Source: Davidsoniella eucalypti | Lineage: Eukaryota > Ascomycota > Sordariomycetes > Microascales > Ceratocystidaceae | Assembly: GCA_004009845.1 (NCBI GenBank) | Contig: RMBW01000234.1 | Coordinates: forward strand, 1 to 24,933 | Reading direction: 5' to 3' | DNA length: 24,933 nt | Shown here: one piece after another, positions 1 to 9,745 of the stretch | Numbering within the stretch: the stretch's first letter is position 1 | Layout: every line of letters begins with the position of its first letter | Translations under genes and position numbers: made by a program | The notes under the pieces: generated by a model | Told to the model about the DNA's origin: nothing | The model's database searches: none | Seen by the model: only the letters and a program-made list of their open reading frames with translations

Positions 1-121
1 TTTCTCCTTTGTCCAAGCCGTTTGCTTGCCTTTATTCGTCCTGTCCAAGCCGTTTGCTTGCCCTAGTTGCACCTGCTCCATCTGTCCGCTCGTCCACTTC
101 TCGCGTACCGTCCAAGTCACT
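1..121 (+). other. Element O 5' leader (3' part) with tandem hairpins
   Basis: Pyrimidine-rich leader just before the gag ATG. It holds two perfect small hairpins: CAAGC 14-18 with GCTTG 24-28, and CAAGC 46-50 with GCTTG 56-60, each with the loop CGTTT. They are of the same class as those in the leaders of A, B and D. The left part of the array and the 5' LTR are cut off by the window edge. Confidence 0.75.
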
Positions 122-1598
122 ATGTCCGACTTGCTATTCCCTGTGGGGCCTCCTCGCCACTCTGACTCCACTGCATCTACGACACCGTGGAGCTACCGAG
201 TTACTATGACTTGGCTTAACTTTGCCCTGACGCGTTGTCCCTTCCTGAAACCCAACCAGGAATCCTTGAAGGCTATTCTTGTCCGCTTTCGACCTACCTA
301 CGAAGCGCGCCTGGCGCAAGCCCGGCTGGTGTTACCTCGTACTATTCAAGCGCAAGGAGCGCGCCCGTCTGGCCTCCCTCCTTGGCTTTTGCCCTCTCAC
401 ACGCGACGTCCTCGCCCATAAGGAACACTTTCACGATAACTTGGGTCACCTCACCTCACCGATGACTTTGTTAGCCACGTCACCTGTGGTAACCGCGTAA
501 TCCCACCGAGGCGCATGCTCGTGTTCACGTATCCTCACGTCTCCTTTCCTCCTGTTTCATCGGCATCCCACGCTCTCCCCCGCGTGATAAGGATGGTAAC
601 CCCGTGCACTCCTCCCGCGCTCCCCTAGTCGCTACAAGGGCCGCTGCATATGAAGCTGAGGAACTAATCTCGTACGAGACCACTCACACCCGTGCCATCA
701 GTCGCGCTGCCTCTGTTCGAAGCCTATCCCACTTTGCCCCTGGTGTAGATACCCATTCTCGTCGTCGCCCTTCTGTCAGCCAACACCCTTCCCCTGACTC
801 TGACTTGGCCCGTCTGGCCGAAGCATGGGAATGTCTGTCCGCCACGCGTCGCGCCCTCCATCCCGTGGCCGTCAGCCGACGCGTTCTCCTGGCCCTGCCC
901 ATTCACAGCGCTCCTCAGCCTGCCGACAATGCACTGCTCAAATGAACTTAGGGAATTGAAGGACACTGTCTCGCTACTGTCCCAATTGGTCATAGGCAAC
1001 CATACTGAACCCACTGCTCCCGCCAATGCCTCCTGTCCCAACTACTGCCGTCACTACCCGAAGACGTTCGAGATCCCGTAGCCGCGTCCGCCCATCTTCA
1101 GCCTCACCTTATCGAATTTGGAGGCACTCACGCAGAGTATGAAAACTGGCGAACCCTAGCAGTCTTCAAGATGCGAATCGATGGCCGAGCTATAGGCGAC
1201 GAGCTAGCACGTACTGCCTACCTGTTTAGCCGACTAGGCTCCGACACGCGTGCCAAACTCAACGAGTTCTTCGTCTCCATTAGCGAACAGCCAGGCTCAT
1301 ACGACAAGCTGCTAGACAAACTCGACCTCATGTTCCGCAGCCGTGCCCGTAAGTCGCAAGCCGCGACTGCTTCTTTGGTGCCCGCCAGGAGTCCCACGAA
1401 TCATTCCTCGACTTCTTCAACCGTTTCGAAGGGTTAGCTCTGGCCGCAGGTATGCAAGACGACGACATGCTCATCGACCTTCTACGTCGCGCCACACGAG
1501 AAGAGCTAGTGGTTAAAACCACCATCCTCTGGAGCCTGCCTACTTACAGGGAAGTCACTGAGAGCCTGCTCGACCATTTCAGCCGCCACCATGATTAC
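122..1598 (+). pseudogene. gag: Element O gag, 5' part, frameshifted pseudogene
   Basis: This is the Gag structural polyprotein gene of element O, no longer translatable. The ATG at 122 (MSD...) aligns with the Gag start of element D. Matching segments then jump between frames: a stretch around 287-400 matches D residues about 68-112 (PGWCYL.LFKRKERARLA), 750-830 matches the SDLARLAE region, 1171-1345 matches the capsid region (YL.SRLG...FRSR) and 1365-1598 continues it in another frame. I count at least five frame changes. It ends at base 1598, where element A is inserted; the downstream half is at 14403-14863. Similarity to D Gag is patchy, so this is a diverged as well as a broken gag. Confidence 0.85.
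1594..1598. repeat. Target-site duplication ATTAC, left copy (element A)
   Basis: Five bases ATTAC directly left of the A 3' LTR; the matching copy is at 14403-14407. A 5-bp duplication fits Ty3/gypsy integrases. It marks A as an intact insertion into O gag. Confidence 0.93.
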
Positions 1599-1779
1599 TG
1601 AGACGATATACGAGGAGTTGCGAAGAAAACTGGTCGTAAAAGAATGATTCGATTGAGACCGATGAAGGAGAAAGAGAAACTAAGACTAATAATCGGCGGG
1701 AATAGGTCCCTACTTATAGCCGATTCTAGTACTGACAAGGAATGCCTTGGCTAACCTTACTAGGCCTTAGTCTCTTACA
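1599..1779 (-). repeat. Type 1 LTR (3' LTR of element A)
   Basis: 181 bp; on the minus strand it starts TGTAAGAGAC and ends ATCGTCTCA. It is identical to 14222-14402 and to both LTRs of B. It contains a TATA-like TATAAGTA and the self-priming sequence ATCGGTCTCAA. Confidence 0.96.
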
Positions 1780-1795
1780 ATAGTCTCCCCCCCCA
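1780..1795 (-). other. Polypurine tract of element A
   Basis: Directly before the 3' LTR the minus strand reads GGGGGGGGAGACTAT, preceded by a T-rich stretch and CTGCCGAT. This is the expected plus-strand primer position; the same motif precedes the 3' LTRs of B and O and, in modified form, of N. Confidence 0.88.
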
Positions 1796-2013
1796 TCGGC
1801 AGAAAAATTACACTAATTTTACGTCTAAACATACAAAAACACCCCTGTAGCATGGTGTATACAAACTTAAAACCGTATAGTACCAGGGTACTCAAATATC
1901 CAAAAACAGAAATAACTCCAGAAACAGAAATAACTCCAAAATAGGTCAGCAATCTTATCCTGCAGACGCTCGGGTGTGCAGGTGACCAAGGTGGTGCAGC
2001 CAATATTGCTGCC

Positions 2014-5000
2014 TTAGCCTACCATCAGTGGACTGCGTGTGTCCATACTCGTACCATGGTCCTTCTCGGGGCCATCCTCTGGTAGCAACCAGGCAGTGTA
2101 AAGGGATTGGAGGGTCACGTTCCAATTCTTTTTCGTCTTCTCCGTGAAGACCAACCATGCTGCAGTGTCCTTTACGTGTTCCAATGGTTCCCAGGTAGCA
2201 TCTTGGTAACCTTTCCATTTGACCAAGGCCTGCGTGTGTCCATGGCGGGTACGTTGCTTGACGATTGCTTCCACTCTGTACTCGCCTGTTTCCACAGAGT
2301 CGTCTTCCAGTGCTTCCCTAGCCGTGATAGCCGCGGGCTCATCATCAGGTACTTCCTGCGAGGGTAAGGGGTTGTTGGGAGCTCGGCGGATTAGGCTTAC
2401 GTGGAAAACAGGGTGGATGCCTGTAGGCACGTTCAATCGTACATTGTTGTGGTACCTGTAACCTCTAGGACTGTGTACAGTCTGGCCAACCAGTCTAACT
2501 TCTTGGACGGTCTCTCCGTGGTCAGGTTCTTCGTGTTGAGATAGACCTTATCTCCCACTCTGAAGCTCTCAGATGGTTGACGGAGACGGTTAGCGCTGGT
2601 TTCCTGGTGTTCCTGGGTGGCAGCCATAGCTACGATCGCGAATTGGTTGCGTCGCTTAGTTTGGATAGCCATTCCTGGGCACCACAAACAGGAGATTTGT
2701 CAGAGGCAGGGGGACCTTGAACGGAGGGCTCAATAATGTCCACGTTGAAACCATGAGTGGTGAAGAAAGGGGAGAGGCCAGTGGTTGAGGAAATGCGGTT
2801 GTTGAGGGCCAATTGCGCTTGGGGCAGTAGTGAGGCCCAGTCATCCTGTGCGAAGGAACAGAAATTGCGCAAGTACGTTTCAATCTCCTGATTGCTGCGC
2901 TCCTGACTACCATCAGTCTGGGGGTGGAAGGCAGTAGATAGGCGGCGTTGAATCCCAAAGCGACGGCATACTTCGCCCCAAAACAGCTGAGCAAATTGAG
3001 GCCCTCTGTCGGAAACGATTGCAAGGGGGAAGCCGTGGTGGGAAAAGACGTGAATCAGCAGGGCTTCAGCAGTGGCTTGTGCGGTAATGGCCCTCATGGG
3101 GATCAGGATTTGTGATTTCGACAGGCGGTCGGTGACTCCTAGGATAGAAGTGTAACCAGCAGAAGGGGGTAATGGGCCGATAAAGTCCATGGCCAATTCA
3201 GACCAAGGTCTGGACGGTACTGGCAGGGGCTTCAACAGGCCACGCTTCTGCTCTCGCCAAATCTTGCTTTTTCCACAAGAGGAGCAATTCGACACGAACT
3301 GTCGGACATCGTTGGTGAGGCCAGGCCAGGCATATTCGCGCGACACTAAGTCACGGGTAATTGCTCTGCCGGGGTGGCCTGCGAGGGTAGAGTCGTGGAT
3401 TCGCTGGATGATCTTGGTCCTCAGGGGCTCGTAGTGAGGGACCCAAAGTCTATCGCGCCAGCGTAGTCTTCCTTCCGAGTCTAACTTGCACTCGCTCATT
3501 TGCCATTGCAAACCCCAGTCGGCTGGGAATGAGCGAGCTCCTTCTCGTACTAGTTTACGAGCTAACCACCAACGGTTGCATTGGGTCAGAGCCTGGTTCC
3601 ATAGGCTGGTCATCTCGGGATCCGCGAAGGGGGAGGTCACAGCTTCCTTAGTCGCTTTGTCGTCAGTCGGCGCGTCCTTGTCAGGCTCCTGAGCCCAAAC
3701 TGCGCCGATTACCACCAGGTCGTTGCTTGACTCACTCTTCTCGAGGAGTTGGTGGAAGCGACTAGCCAGCCTGTCATCACTTTCGTTGGCTGGCATGTCC
3801 TGGTCCCTTCTGGACAGGGCGTCTGGCACAACTTGCTCAGTACCTGGGCGGTGGCGTAGGCAGAAACTAAAGTCCGAAAGCTCATATCCCCAGCGGCGTT
3901 GTCTCTCGGCCAGCGTTCTCTTGGTTTGAAAGTACTCCAAGTTACGGTGGTCGGTCCACACCACGAAGTCAACCCCTAGGAGGAAATGGCGCCATTCTCG
4001 AATGGACCAGTAGATAGCCAACATCTCCTTATCATGAATGGGGTAATTGGCTTCGGGGGGTGTAAGCTTGCGTGAGAGAAAAGCAATGGGGTGCATGAGA
4101 CCATCGTCTCCTCGCTGAGACAACTCTGCTCCCAGGGCGTAACCGGAAGAGTCTGCGGTCAATACCGTTTCTCTCAGCGGGTCAAAGGGGGTCAGAACAG
4201 GGGAGTGAGGAAGGCTCTCTTAACCTCGGCGAAAGCGTGCGCACATGCGTCAGACCAAACAAAGGGGTATCCTTCTTGGTTAACCCTACCATCGGCGCTA
4301 TCATTTCAGACAGTCGAGGTACAAAGTCTCGATAGAAGTTGACAAAGCCGATGAATCCACGTAGACCTTTCAAAGTTGTGGGAGAATTCCAGTTGCGGAT
4401 CGCAAGGGTTTTCTCAGGGTCTGCCTTGATGCCAATACCTGGGCCAACAATGAAGCCGAGGAACTTGATTTCCTTAGCTAGGAACTGGCACTTGCGGAGG
4501 TCGAGTTGTAGGCCGGCGAGATCGAGCGCGTGGACAATTTCGAGCACTAATTGCCTGTGCTCTTCCTCAGTACCACTGGAGTAGATGTCCACATCGTCGA
4601 TGTAGGCGCTGCAGCTGATGCCTAGCCATTTCCGAAGGACCGAATTGATGTAACGCTGGAAAGCAGCAGGGGCATTAGTCAAACCGAAAGGGATCACGTT
4701 CCATTCAAAGGCCCCTAGGGGAGTCCGAAAGGCGGTTAACTCCTCAGAACCAGGGGCAATCCGAATACGATGAAATGCGGCAATAACGTCGACCTTGGAG
4801 ACCCATTTAGCAGCCGAGATTTGCCGAAGGGTGTCGTGGATAAGGGGAAGCGGGTAGGAATCCTTCTTGGAGATAGCGTTGACTGCGCGGTAGTCCACAC
4901 AGAAGCGAATTCCACCTCCAGGTTTCTTTACAAATAGGACGGGAGAGCCCACTTCAGATTTCGTATCCTTTATCCATCTTGTCCCCAGTAGTTCAGTCAA

Positions 5001-5618
5001 GGTCTTTTGCATCACCAACAGTTCAGCACGCGACAGCGGGTAGAGCGATTGCACAGGTAACGTTTTTCCTTCTAACAGTTCAATCTTCAAGTCTACTCCA
5101 GGCCGGTGTGGCGGGAGGTCCTTGGATGCCTTCGCTTCAAATGCTGAGGCCACGGGTCTTAACCAATCAGGTAGAGGCGGTCGTTCCTGTTCCTTCTGCT
5201 CCAGCGCCCTGTTGACATCTTCTAACGTGATGCGGAATACAGCGGCGTCATCGTTGTCACAGAGTTTATGGAACTCTTCAGGCGTTAGTTCTTCGGCCGT
5301 GGTGACTTCGATTTGCCCAGAGCGCGGGTGCAGATGTACGTCGTGATTAATCAGCCAGCGTTGACCGAGTATCAGGTCTTCGGTTTGGCCGGGGACGACG
5401 TAGGCCCAAATGTCCTCGTGGTGGTCAGGTAGGTGTAGCGTGAACTGTGCTATCTGAGTGATGATAGGTGGATCGGACTGGGAGGAAGCGAGGGAGACCT
5501 TGCGTGGCTCGATAGGCTGGGTCTGGGTGGCGTAGTGGAGTAGGCGCGGAGGGACGACGGCGAGGCAGAGGCAGCCACTGTCGACGAGAGCTTTAGTCGA
5601 AAGTTCATTAATAGATAA
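2014..5618 (-). pseudogene. pol: Element A pol, main part (PR-RT-RNase H-integrase-chromodomain), frameshifted
   Basis: This is the enzyme polyprotein gene of A, closely similar to the intact B pol over its whole length. The frame is open from the B insertion (5618) through protease and reverse transcriptase, then breaks. Two one-base losses lie in G runs near 4190 and 4264 (RT to RNase H connection), one loss lies near 2655 (after the integrase core) and an insertion near 2450 (before the chromodomain). The RNase H and integrase core stay open as one 510-codon block (2630-4162), and the chromodomain block is open to 2014. The first ten or so codons lie beyond element B at 12018-12049. The breaks are small and mostly in short runs, so homopolymer sequencing error is an alternative to true decay. 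Confidence 0.92.
5614..5618. repeat. Target-site duplication GATAA, left copy (element B)
   Basis: GATAA directly left of the B 3' LTR, repeated at 12018-12022. The two halves of A pol meet at this sequence. Confidence 0.93.
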
Positions 5619-5799
5619 TGAGACGATATACGAGGAGTTGCGAAGAAAACTGGTCGTAAAAGAATGATTCGATTGAGACCGATGAAGGAGAAAGAGAAAC
5701 TAAGACTAATAATCGGCGGGAATAGGTCCCTACTTATAGCCGATTCTAGTACTGACAAGGAATGCCTTGGCTAACCTTACTAGGCCTTAGTCTCTTACA
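5619..5799 (-). repeat. Type 1 LTR (3' LTR of element B)
   Basis: 181 bp, identical to 11837-12017 and to the LTRs of A. The junction with A pol at 5618 creates a chimeric open frame (5450-5758) that is not a gene. Confidence 0.96.
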
Positions 5800-5814
5800 A
5801 TAGTCTCCCCCCCC
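5800..5814 (-). other. Polypurine tract of element B
   Basis: Minus strand GGGGGGGGAGACTAT immediately before the 3' LTR; same position and motif as in A and O. Confidence 0.88.
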
Positions 5815-6033
5815 ATCGGCAGAAAAATTACACTAATTTTACGTCTAAACATACAAAAAACACCCCTGTAGCATGGTGTATACAAACTTAAAACCGTATA
5901 GTACCTTGGTACTTGATATCCAAAAACAGCAATAACTCCAGAAACAGAAATAACTCCAAAATAGGTCAGCAATCTTATCCTGCAGACGCTCGGGTGTGCA
6001 GGTGACCAAGGTGGTGCAGCCAATATTGCTGCC

Positions 6034-9000
6034 TTAGCCTACCATCAGTGGACTGCGTGTGTCCATACTCGTACCATGGTCCTTCTCGGGGCCATCCTCT
6101 GGTAGCAACCAGGCAGTGTAAAGGGATTGGAGGGTCACGTTCCAATTCTTTTTCGTCTTCTCCGTGAAGACCAACCATGCTGCAGTGTCCTTCACGTGTT
6201 CCAATGGTTCCCAGGTAGCATCTTGGTAACCTTTCCATTTGACCAAGGCTTGCGTGTGTCCATGGCGGGTACGTTGCTTGACGATTGCTTCCACTCTGTA
6301 CTCGCCTGTTTCCACAGAGTCGTCTTCCAGTGCTTCCCTAGCCGTGATAGCCGCGGGCTCATCATCAGGTACTTCCTGCGAGGGTAAGGGGTTGTTGGGA
6401 GCTCGGCGGATTAGGCTTACGTGGAAAACAGGATGGATGCCTGTGGGCACGTTCAATCGTACGTTGTGGGTGCCTGTAACCTCTAGGACTGTGTACAGTC
6501 TGGCCAACCAGTCTAGCTTCTTGGACGGTCTCTCCGTGGTCAAGTTCTTCGTGTTGAGGTAGACCTTGTCTCCCACTCTGAAGCTCTCAGATGGTTGACG
6601 GAGACGGTTAGCGCTGGTTTCCTGGTGCTCTTGGGTGGCGGCCATAGCTACGATCGCGAATTGTGTTGCGTTGCTTAGTTTGGACAACCATTCCTGGGCA
6701 CCACAAACAGGCGACTTGTCGGAGGCAGGGGGACCTTGTACAGATGGTTCGATAATGTCAACGTTAAACCCGTGGGTCATGAAGAACGGTGAGAGACCCG
6801 TAGCGGAAGAGATCCTGTTGTTCAAGGCGAGTTGTGCTTGAGGCAGCAAGGAGGCCCAGTCGTCCTGAGCGAAGGAACAGAAATTGCGAAGGTACGTTTC
6901 AATCTCCTGATTACTGCGTTCTTGGCTGCCATCCGTCTGAGGATGGAACGCTGTGGACAGGCGACGCTGGATCCCAAAGCGACGGCATACTTCGCCCCAA
7001 AATAACTGCGCAAATTGAGGCCCTCTATCGGAAACGATAGCAAGGGGGAAACCGTGGTGAGAAAAGACGTGGATCAGCAGGGCTTCAGCGGTGGCTTGTG
7101 CGGTGATAGCCTTCATGGGAATCAGAATCTGTGATTTAGACAGACGATCAGTGACCCCTAGAATGGAGGTGCAACCAGCAGAAGGGGGTAACGGGCCGAT
7201 AAAGTCCATAGCTAATTCAGACCAAGGTCTGGACGGTACTGGTAGGGGTTTCAGCAGGCCGCGCTTCTGCTCTCGCCAAATCTTGCTTTTTCCGCAAGAC
7301 GAGCAATTCGATACGAACTGACGGACATCGTTGGTCAGACCAGGCCAGGCATATTCGCGCGACACTAAGTCACGGGTGATTGCTCTGCCGGGGTGGCCTG
7401 CGAGGGTGGAATCGTGGATCTGCTGGATAATTTTGGTCCTCAAGGGCTCGTGGTGAGGGACCCAAAGTCTATCACGCCAGCGTAGTCTACCTTCAGAGTC
7501 TAGCTTGCACTCGCTCATTTGCCATTGCAAACCCCAGTCGGCTGGGAATGAGCGGGCTCCTTCTCGTACTAGTTTACGAGCTAACCACCAACGGTTGCAT
7601 TGGGTCAGGGCCTGGTTCCATAGGCTAGTCATCTCGGGGTCCGCGAAGGGGGAGGTCACAGCTTCCTTAGTCGCCTTGTCGTCAGTCGGCGCGTCCTTGT
7701 CAGGCTCCTGAGCCCAAACTGCGCCGATTACCACCAGGTCGTTGCTTGACTCACTCTTCTCGAGGAGTTGGTGGAAGCGACTAGCCAGCCTGTCGTCACT
7801 TTCGTTGGCTGGCATGTCCTGGTCCCTTCTAGACAGGGCGTCTGGCACAACTTGCTCAGTACCTGGGCGGTGGCGTAGGCAGAAACTAAAGTCCGAAAGC
7901 TCATATCCCCAGCGGCGCTGTCTCTCAGCCAACGTTCTCTTGGTCTGAAAGTATTCCAAGTTCCGGTGATCAGTCCACACCACAAAGTCGACCCCTAGGA
8001 GGAAATGGCGCCATTCGCGAATGGACCAGTAGATGGCCAACATCTCCTTGTCGTGAATGGGGTAGTTGGCTTCGGGGGGTGTGAGTTTGCGAGAAAGGAA
8101 GGCAATGGGGTGCATGAGGCCATCATCTCCTCGTTGAGACAATTCTGCTCCCAGGGCGTAACCGGAAGAGTCCGCGGTTAATACCGTTTCTCTCAGCGGG
8201 TCAAAGGGGGTCAAAACAGGGGGAGTGAGGAAGGCTCTCTTAACCTCGGCGAAAGCGTGCGCACATGCGTCGGACCAGACAAAGGGGGTATCCTTCTTGG
8301 TTAACCCTACCATCGGCGCTATCATTTCAGACAGTCGAGGTACAAAGTCTCGATAGAAGTTGACAAAGCCGATGAATCCACGTAGACCTTTCAAAGTTGT
8401 GGGAGAATTCCAGTTGCGGATCGCAAGGGTTTTCTCAGGGTCTGCCTTGATGCCAATACCTGGGCCAACAATGAAGCCGAGGAACTTGATTTCCTTAGCT
8501 AGGAACTGGCACTTGCGGAGGTCGAGTTGTAGGCCGGCGAGATCGAGCGCGTGGACAATTTCGAGCACTAGCTTCCTGTGCTCTTCCTCAGTACCACTGG
8601 AGTAGATGTCCACATCGTCAATGTAGGCGCTGCAGCTGATGCCTAGCCATTTCCGAAGGACCGAATTGATGTAACGCTGGAACGCAGCAGGGGCATTAGT
8701 CAAACCGAAAGGGATAACGTTCCATTCAAAGGCCCCTAGGGGAGTCCGAAATGCGGTTAACTCCTCGTAGCCAGGGGCGATACGAATGCGATGGAAGGCA
8801 GCAATGACATCGACCTTGGACACCCACTTGGCTTCCGAAATTTGCCGAAGGGTGTCGTGGATAAGGGGTAAGGGGTATGAGTCCTTTTTGGAAATAGCGT
8901 TGACTGCGCGGTAGTCTACGCAGAAACGAATTCCACCTCCAGGTTTCTTTACAAATAGCACTGGAGAGCCCACTTCAGACTTTGTGTCCTTTATCCATCT

Positions 9001-9666
9001 TGTAGACAACAGTTCGGTCAATGTCTTCTGCATTACCAATAGTTCTGCGCGAGACAGCGGATACAACGATTGTACAGGTAATGTCTTCCCTTCCAGCAGC
9101 TCGATTTTCAAGTCTACTCCAGGCCGGTGTGGCGGGAGGTCCTTCGAGGCTTTGGCTTCGAACGCAGAGGCAACAGGTCTTAACCATTCTGGGAGGGGTG
9201 GTCTTTCCAGTTCTTTCTGTTCCAACGCTCTGTTAACATCTTCTAGTGTGATGCGGTAAACAGCAGTGTCGTCGTTGTCGCAGAGTTTGTGGAATTCCTC
9301 AGGTGTTAACTCCTCAGCTGTAGTAACTTCAATCTGTCCCGAACGAGGGTGCAGGTGTACATCGTGGTTGATGAGCCAGCGTTGACCGAGTATCAGGTCT
9401 TCGGTTTGGCCGGGGACGACGTAGGCCCAAATGTCCTCGTGGTGGTCAGGTAGATGTAGCGTAAACTGTGCTATCTGGGTGATGACCGGGGGGTCGGACT
9501 GGGAGGAGGCGAGGGAGACCTTGCGAGGCTCGATAGGCTGGGTCTGGGTAGCGTAGGGGAGTAGGCGCGGAGGGACGACGGCGAGGCAGAGGCAGCCACT
9601 GTCGACGAGAGCTTTAGTCGAAAGTTCATTAATAGACAAATCTAAGTATAAACCTTTAGCTCCCAT
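6034..9666 (-). CDS. pol: Pol polyprotein of element B (protease, RT, RNase H, integrase, chromodomain)
   Basis: Intact 1210-residue Pol. Residues about 1-110 are the aspartic protease, with the active site D22-S-G in ALVDSGC. The reverse transcriptase spans about 190-410, with catalytic D286 (SKVDVIAAFH) and the YIDD box at 348-351. RNase H spans about 495-615, with D499, E541 and D566. The integrase zinc domain has H751, H758, C788 and C791; the catalytic core has D821, D880 and E916, a D,D-35-E spacing. A GPY/F-like module lies near 1048-1072 and the chromodomain at about 1122-1165 (VKWKGYQ, TWEP). Chromodomains of this group can direct integration to marked chromatin. The ATG at 9666 is conserved in A, B and D (in O at 14932), but the frame is also open upstream to the gag stop, so Pol may instead be made as a -1 frameshift fusion to Gag. 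It is the only full-length Pol here besides that of O. Confidence 0.97.
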   Translation of the reverse strand: MGAKGLYLDLSINELSTKALVDSGCLCLAVVPPRLLPYATQTQPIEPRKVSLASSQSDPPVITQIAQFTLHLPDHHEDIWAYVVPGQTEDLILGQRWLINHDVHLHPRSGQIEVTTAEELTPEEFHKLCDNDDTAVYRITLEDVNRALEQKELERPPLPEWLRPVASAFEAKASKDLPPHRPGVDLKIELLEGKTLPVQSLYPLSRAELLVMQKTLTELLSTRWIKDTKSEVGSPVLFVKKPGGGIRFCVDYRAVNAISKKDSYPLPLIHDTLRQISEAKWVSKVDVIAAFHRIRIAPGYEELTAFRTPLGAFEWNVIPFGLTNAPAAFQRYINSVLRKWLGISCSAYIDDVDIYSSGTEEEHRKLVLEIVHALDLAGLQLDLRKCQFLAKEIKFLGFIVGPGIGIKADPEKTLAIRNWNSPTTLKGLRGFIGFVNFYRDFVPRLSEMIAPMVGLTKKDTPFVWSDACAHAFAEVKRAFLTPPVLTPFDPLRETVLTADSSGYALGAELSQRGDDGLMHPIAFLSRKLTPPEANYPIHDKEMLAIYWSIREWRHFLLGVDFVVWTDHRNLEYFQTKRTLAERQRRWGYELSDFSFCLRHRPGTEQVVPDALSRRDQDMPANESDDRLASRFHQLLEKSESSNDLVVIGAVWAQEPDKDAPTDDKATKEAVTSPFADPEMTSLWNQALTQCNRWWLARKLVREGARSFPADWGLQWQMSECKLDSEGRLRWRDRLWVPHHEPLRTKIIQQIHDSTLAGHPGRAITRDLVSREYAWPGLTNDVRQFVSNCSSCGKSKIWREQKRGLLKPLPVPSRPWSELAMDFIGPLPPSAGCTSILGVTDRLSKSQILIPMKAITAQATAEALLIHVFSHHGFPLAIVSDRGPQFAQLFWGEVCRRFGIQRRLSTAFHPQTDGSQERSNQEIETYLRNFCSFAQDDWASLLPQAQLALNNRISSATGLSPFFMTHGFNVDIIEPSVQGPPASDKSPVCGAQEWLSKLSNATQFAIVAMAATQEHQETSANRLRQPSESFRVGDKVYLNTKNLTTERPSKKLDWLARLYTVLEVTGTHNVRLNVPTGIHPVFHVSLIRRAPNNPLPSQEVPDDEPAAITAREALEDDSVETGEYRVEAIVKQRTRHGHTQALVKWKGYQDATWEPLEHVKDTAAWLVFTEKTKKNWNVTLQSLYTAWLLPEDGPEKDHGTSMDTRSPLMVG

Positions 9667-9706
9667 CTGAGTTCTAACTATCTCTTCCCCTATCTTCGTA
9701 TCCTCC

Positions 9707-9745
9707 TGGTCAGGGCGCGACTTGTCCTGACCACCTAAAAATCCA
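9707..9745 (-). promoter_or_regulatory. gag/pol junction signal of element B (U-run stop plus hairpin)
   Basis: On the minus strand gag ends GAT TTT TAG (stop 9737-9735). One base later an 8-bp perfect stem follows: TGGTCAGG (9733-9726) with CCTGACCA (9714-9707) around an 11-nt loop. The -1 frame has no stop from the T run into pol. This fits a -1 frameshift stimulator; termination and reinitiation at the pol ATG, 68 nt downstream, is the alternative. Confidence 0.65.

Noticed and set aside
5450..5758. 102-codon open frame across the A pol / B LTR junction
   Set aside because: It joins LTR sequence to an out-of-frame part of pol created by the insertion; similar LTR-spanning frames occur at 11539-11976, 13999-14361 and 19029-19454.
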